Assembly: GCA_963546185.1 (NCBI GenBank) | Contig: CAUULU010000016.1 | Span: forward strand, 1-19,313 | DNA length: 19,313 nucleotides | From: JABCPO02 sp963546185 | Lineage (GTDB): Bacteria; Bacillota; Clostridia; TANB77; CAG-508 | Reading direction: 5' to 3' | In this document: piece after piece, positions 17,353 to 19,313 of the stretch | Layout of the letters: every line of letters starts with the position of its first letter | Position numbering within the stretch: position 1 is the first letter of the stretch | Made by a program: the position numbers and the translations under genes | The notes under the pieces: model-generated | The model's input: only the letters and a program-made list of their open reading frames with translations | What the model was told of the DNA's origin: nothing | Database searches by the model: none

Positions 17353-18474
17353 CTATTCTCTTTCATTATTTTCAATAACTATTTCTAACTTATTATTTTT
17401 TTTCATTTCTTCTATTATAATCTTTATCTCTTTTATATAATATAATTCTTTAATCTTATTTAAATTATATTCATCTTTACCTTTAATATATTTTAATATT
17501 CCTTCATTTGTTTTAATTGTTATATACTCATTTTTAACTTTTAAATTTTTTATTTTTTCAAATAAGTAATTATAATACATTCTTGTAACTATTTCTTCTT
17601 CTATATTATTATATATAACCCCTGTTAAATATTTATCTTTTATCCTGTCTTCTTGTATATTTTTTATATATAAGATATCTAATATTTTCTTTTCTAATAA
17701 CATTTTTGTTGCTTTTTCTATTAAATTCTTATTTTCTTCAACAGATAACATCTTAAGATTTCCTCTTACAAACTTTTTAGCATTTTCTGTTCCTTTTAAA
17801 ACAATATTTTGTATAAAAATCATAGTCTTAGGTTTTAATTCTTTCGCCTTATACACTAATTTTAATTCTTCTTTTTCGTCATTGCTTAACCCTATTATTA
17901 TACTTAAGCTCATCTTCATAAAAGCTAATACTATCTTAAATACTGCTCTTGTTATATCCCTATAACTATATTCTAATCCATTCTTTTCTAATATCTCATC
18001 TTCAAGAGAAATAGCACCTAAAATTATTTCTTTAACTCCATATTTTTTTAAATCCCTTATACTATTTTCTAAAACATAATTTACTGGTAATTCTAATGCG
18101 ATATCCTTAACTCCAACTTTTTTAGCAAACTCTTTTATCTTTGCAAGTTCTTCATACATTTCCTTTTTATCTTTTTGAGCAAGTCCACCTAATATATATA
18201 TCTTTTTAGTATACTTAGAATCTGATTTTTCATCTTTTTCATTATTATAATCTTCTAAATATTTTTCAATATCTTTTTCAACATTATACTTTTCAATATT
18301 TTTTCTTTCTTCTATCTTATTATCGTTTTCATTATCATCATTATTTTCATTTCTATTATCTACAACCAAGAAATTTGCATTATCATAATATTTAAAAGTA
18401 GTTATAGGGTATTTAAATATATATTTTTTTTCATCTATACTATTTTGAAGAATAGCCTTTAATGTTTTCTTCAT
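17353..18474 (-). CDS. Radical-SAM-like (Elp3/YhcC-type) protein lacking all cysteines
   Basis: This 373-residue protein matches the core of Elp3-like radical SAM proteins that commonly follow rnc in Clostridia: YILGGLAQ, VKDIALELPVNYV, LKKYGVKEIILGAISLEDEIL, SIIIGLS, LKPKTMIF and VLKGTENAKKFVRGNLKMLS. The defining CX3CX2C motif is absent; the protein has no cysteine at all. In its place residues 30-90 form an Asn/Asp/Glu/Lys-rich insert. It thus cannot bind the usual 4Fe-4S cluster and is probably a degenerate or repurposed barrel. It overlaps the 3' end of rnc by 35 bases once rnc is read with its shift. GGAGG inside rnc is its ribosome binding site. Confidence 0.7.
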   Translation of the reverse strand: MKKTLKAILQNSIDEKKYIFKYPITTFKYYDNANFLVVDNRNENNDDNENDNKIEERKNIEKYNVEKDIEKYLEDYNNEKDEKSDSKYTKKIYILGGLAQKDKKEMYEELAKIKEFAKKVGVKDIALELPVNYVLENSIRDLKKYGVKEIILGAISLEDEILEKNGLEYSYRDITRAVFKIVLAFMKMSLSIIIGLSNDEKEELKLVYKAKELKPKTMIFIQNIVLKGTENAKKFVRGNLKMLSVEENKNLIEKATKMLLEKKILDILYIKNIQEDRIKDKYLTGVIYNNIEEEIVTRMYYNYLFEKIKNLKVKNEYITIKTNEGILKYIKGKDEYNLNKIKELYYIKEIKIIIEEMKKNNKLEIVIENNERE

Positions 18475-19199
18475 ATTTTTCTAATTCCTCCAATCCTTTT
18501 TTAGCAGCTTCCATCTGTGCTTCTTTCTTACTTCCTCCGAGTTCCTACTCCAAATTTCTTACTTTCACCTCTTACAATAGCATTAAGTTCAAAAACAAAT
18601 TTTTTCTCATGATCTGGTCCACTTTCTTCTAAAAGTACATAATATATTTTATTTATCCCAAACTTACCTGCAAGTTCTTGGAATGTAGTCTTGTAATCTT
18701 TTAAATTGTCCGTGTTTATAGCATATTCAATTATATTTTTAAAATTTGATATTATAAATTGTTTTGCTGTAAATATATCTGAATCCAAAGAAATAGCAGC
18801 AATTACTGCTTCTACCATATCTGCAAGTATTGCTTTTGACTTTCCTGATGAATTTTCCTGCGCCTTTGATATATTCATATATTTTTCAAACTCAAGATTA
18901 CTTGCAATATTATACAAACTTTCTTCACAAACTATATATGAACGTATTTTAGTAAGATTTCCTTCATTTTCATTTGGAAGTATATTATATAGATGTTCTG
19001 TCATTACATATTCTAATATACTATCACCTAAAAACTCTAATCTTTCATTACTTTCTCTATCTATTTGATATGCATATGATTTATGAAATGTCGCTGTTTC
19101 AAGTAACTTCCTGTTCTTAAATATATATCCAATCTTTCCTTCTAATTCTAGTATTTTATCTTCTAGTTCAATACCCGTTTCTTTTTCTTTCTTATTCAT
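18440..19199 (-). CDS. rnc: Ribonuclease III, needing a +1 shift at codon 221
   Basis: Cleaves double-stranded RNA in rRNA maturation and mRNA turnover. With the shift it is 252 residues. The catalytic domain shows HKSYAY, the signature ERLEFLGDSILEYV (about 52-65) and the second acidic site ADMVEAVIAAI (about 128-138). The dsRNA-binding domain begins near residue 168 (YKTTFQELAGKFG). Its end, KKFGVGTG followed by GSKKEAQMEAAKKGL, is complete only if the C at 18539 is skipped. Unshifted reading stops three codons after that point, deleting the SKKEA helix that contacts dsRNA. The gene heads the operon. A hairpin-bearing leader and an extended -10 promoter lie upstream. Confidence 0.92.
18536..18539 (-). 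other. CGGA +1 shift site 11 (rnc codon 221)
   Basis: Context GGA ACT C GGA GGA AGT AAG AAA. The residue corresponds to the conserved glycine before the SKK motif in the last helix of the dsRNA-binding domain. Confidence 0.9.
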
Positions 19200-19223
19200 T
19201 TTAACTTCCCATCTTCCTTAAAA

Positions 19224-19254
19224 TGTAATTAGTATCTACACCAATACAATTACA
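19224..19254 (-). promoter_or_regulatory. Hairpin in the rnc leader
   Basis: Inverted repeat TGTAATT / AATTACA (19254-19248 and 19230-19224) with a further GTAT/ATAC pairing inside, one bulged base and an 8-base loop. It sits just upstream of the AAGGAAG ribosome binding site of rnc. It could be an RNase III autoregulatory target, by analogy with other rnc leaders, but nothing else supports that. Confidence 0.45.
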
Positions 19255-19268
19255 TATAATTAATTTTA

Positions 19269-19277
19269 ATTATATCA
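19269..19277 (-). promoter_or_regulatory. Extended -10 promoter for the rnc operon
   Basis: On the minus strand, TGATATAAT: a perfect TATAAT (19274-19269) with an upstream TG. No good -35 is visible in the AT-only stretch before it. Confidence 0.5.
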
Positions 19278-19313
19278 CATTAAATATATATATTTATATA
19301 TATATACAAAAAA

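Noticed and set aside
657..19199. Treating the broken genes as pseudogenes
   Set aside because: Pseudogenes carry varied lesions. Here every lesion is the same single C before an in-frame GGA, with strong conservation on both sides and no other frame breaks or premature stops.
657..19199. Random sequencing or assembly error as the cause of the frame breaks
   Set aside because: Not excluded without reads, but unlikely: the extra base is never at a homopolymer, is always C, always in the same codon phase and always before GGA, while hundreds of other GGA triplets are unaffected.

Overview
The window is very AT-rich DNA from a Bacillota-type bacterium, most likely an uncultured member of the Clostridia. 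The grounds are near-exclusive AGA for arginine, purine-rich Shine-Dalgarno sites, a prepilin leader of the kind common in Clostridia, an AddB-type nuclease, ComEA, LCP, CvpA and DUF5711-like proteins, and a Family II pyrophosphatase. The lineage is inferred. There are 14 coding units, one structured RNA that resembles 6S RNA, and several clear promoters and terminators. I see no CRISPR array, insertion sequence, tRNA or rRNA.

Layout. Positions 1-370 hold no supported gene. A small membrane or secreted protein (544-371, minus) has its own promoter and terminator. Next is a long prepilin-leader adhesin-like gene with Ig-like repeats (3110-657, minus), then a 6S-like RNA (3343-3524, plus), comEA (minus) and an LCP cell-wall ligase (minus). 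A minus-strand operon runs from 9742: DUF5711-like protein, CvpA-like protein, two unrecognised proteins, and perhaps the LCP gene. A divergent plus-strand unit carries pth joined in frame to the pyrophosphatase gene ppaC, ending at a bidirectional terminator. The right half is a minus-strand operon from 19199 to 11528: rnc, a cysteine-free radical-SAM-like protein, an OGG-type glycosylase, a transglutaminase-like membrane protein and addB.

The outstanding observation is a recurrent single-base disruption. Six genes (adhesin, pth, ppaC, addB, transglutaminase, rnc) are interrupted 11 times in total, always in the same way. A complete codon is followed by CGGA, and the reading frame, conserved motifs and gene length are restored only if the C is skipped and GGA (Gly) is read. 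All 11 intervening segments are whole numbers of codons. In about 5,900 codons I found no in-frame CGG used as an ordinary arginine codon; every in-frame CGG is one of these sites. CGGA in the other two phases (for example AAC-GGA) is common and does not disturb the frame. Paralogous repeats inside the adhesin show the disrupted tetranucleotide aligned with a plain glycine codon. In five conserved enzymes the site lies before residues needed for function. These include the GLGNPG loop of Pth, the SRKKQ motif of PpaC, three Fe-S cysteines of AddB, the His and Asp of the transglutaminase triad, and the last dsRBD helix of RNase III.

The simplest biological reading is that CGG is unassigned (or CGGA is a four-base codon) and that this organism routinely decodes C-GGA as glycine with a +1 shift. 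A basecalling or assembly artefact is the main alternative and must be tested on raw reads. The phase restriction argues against it.
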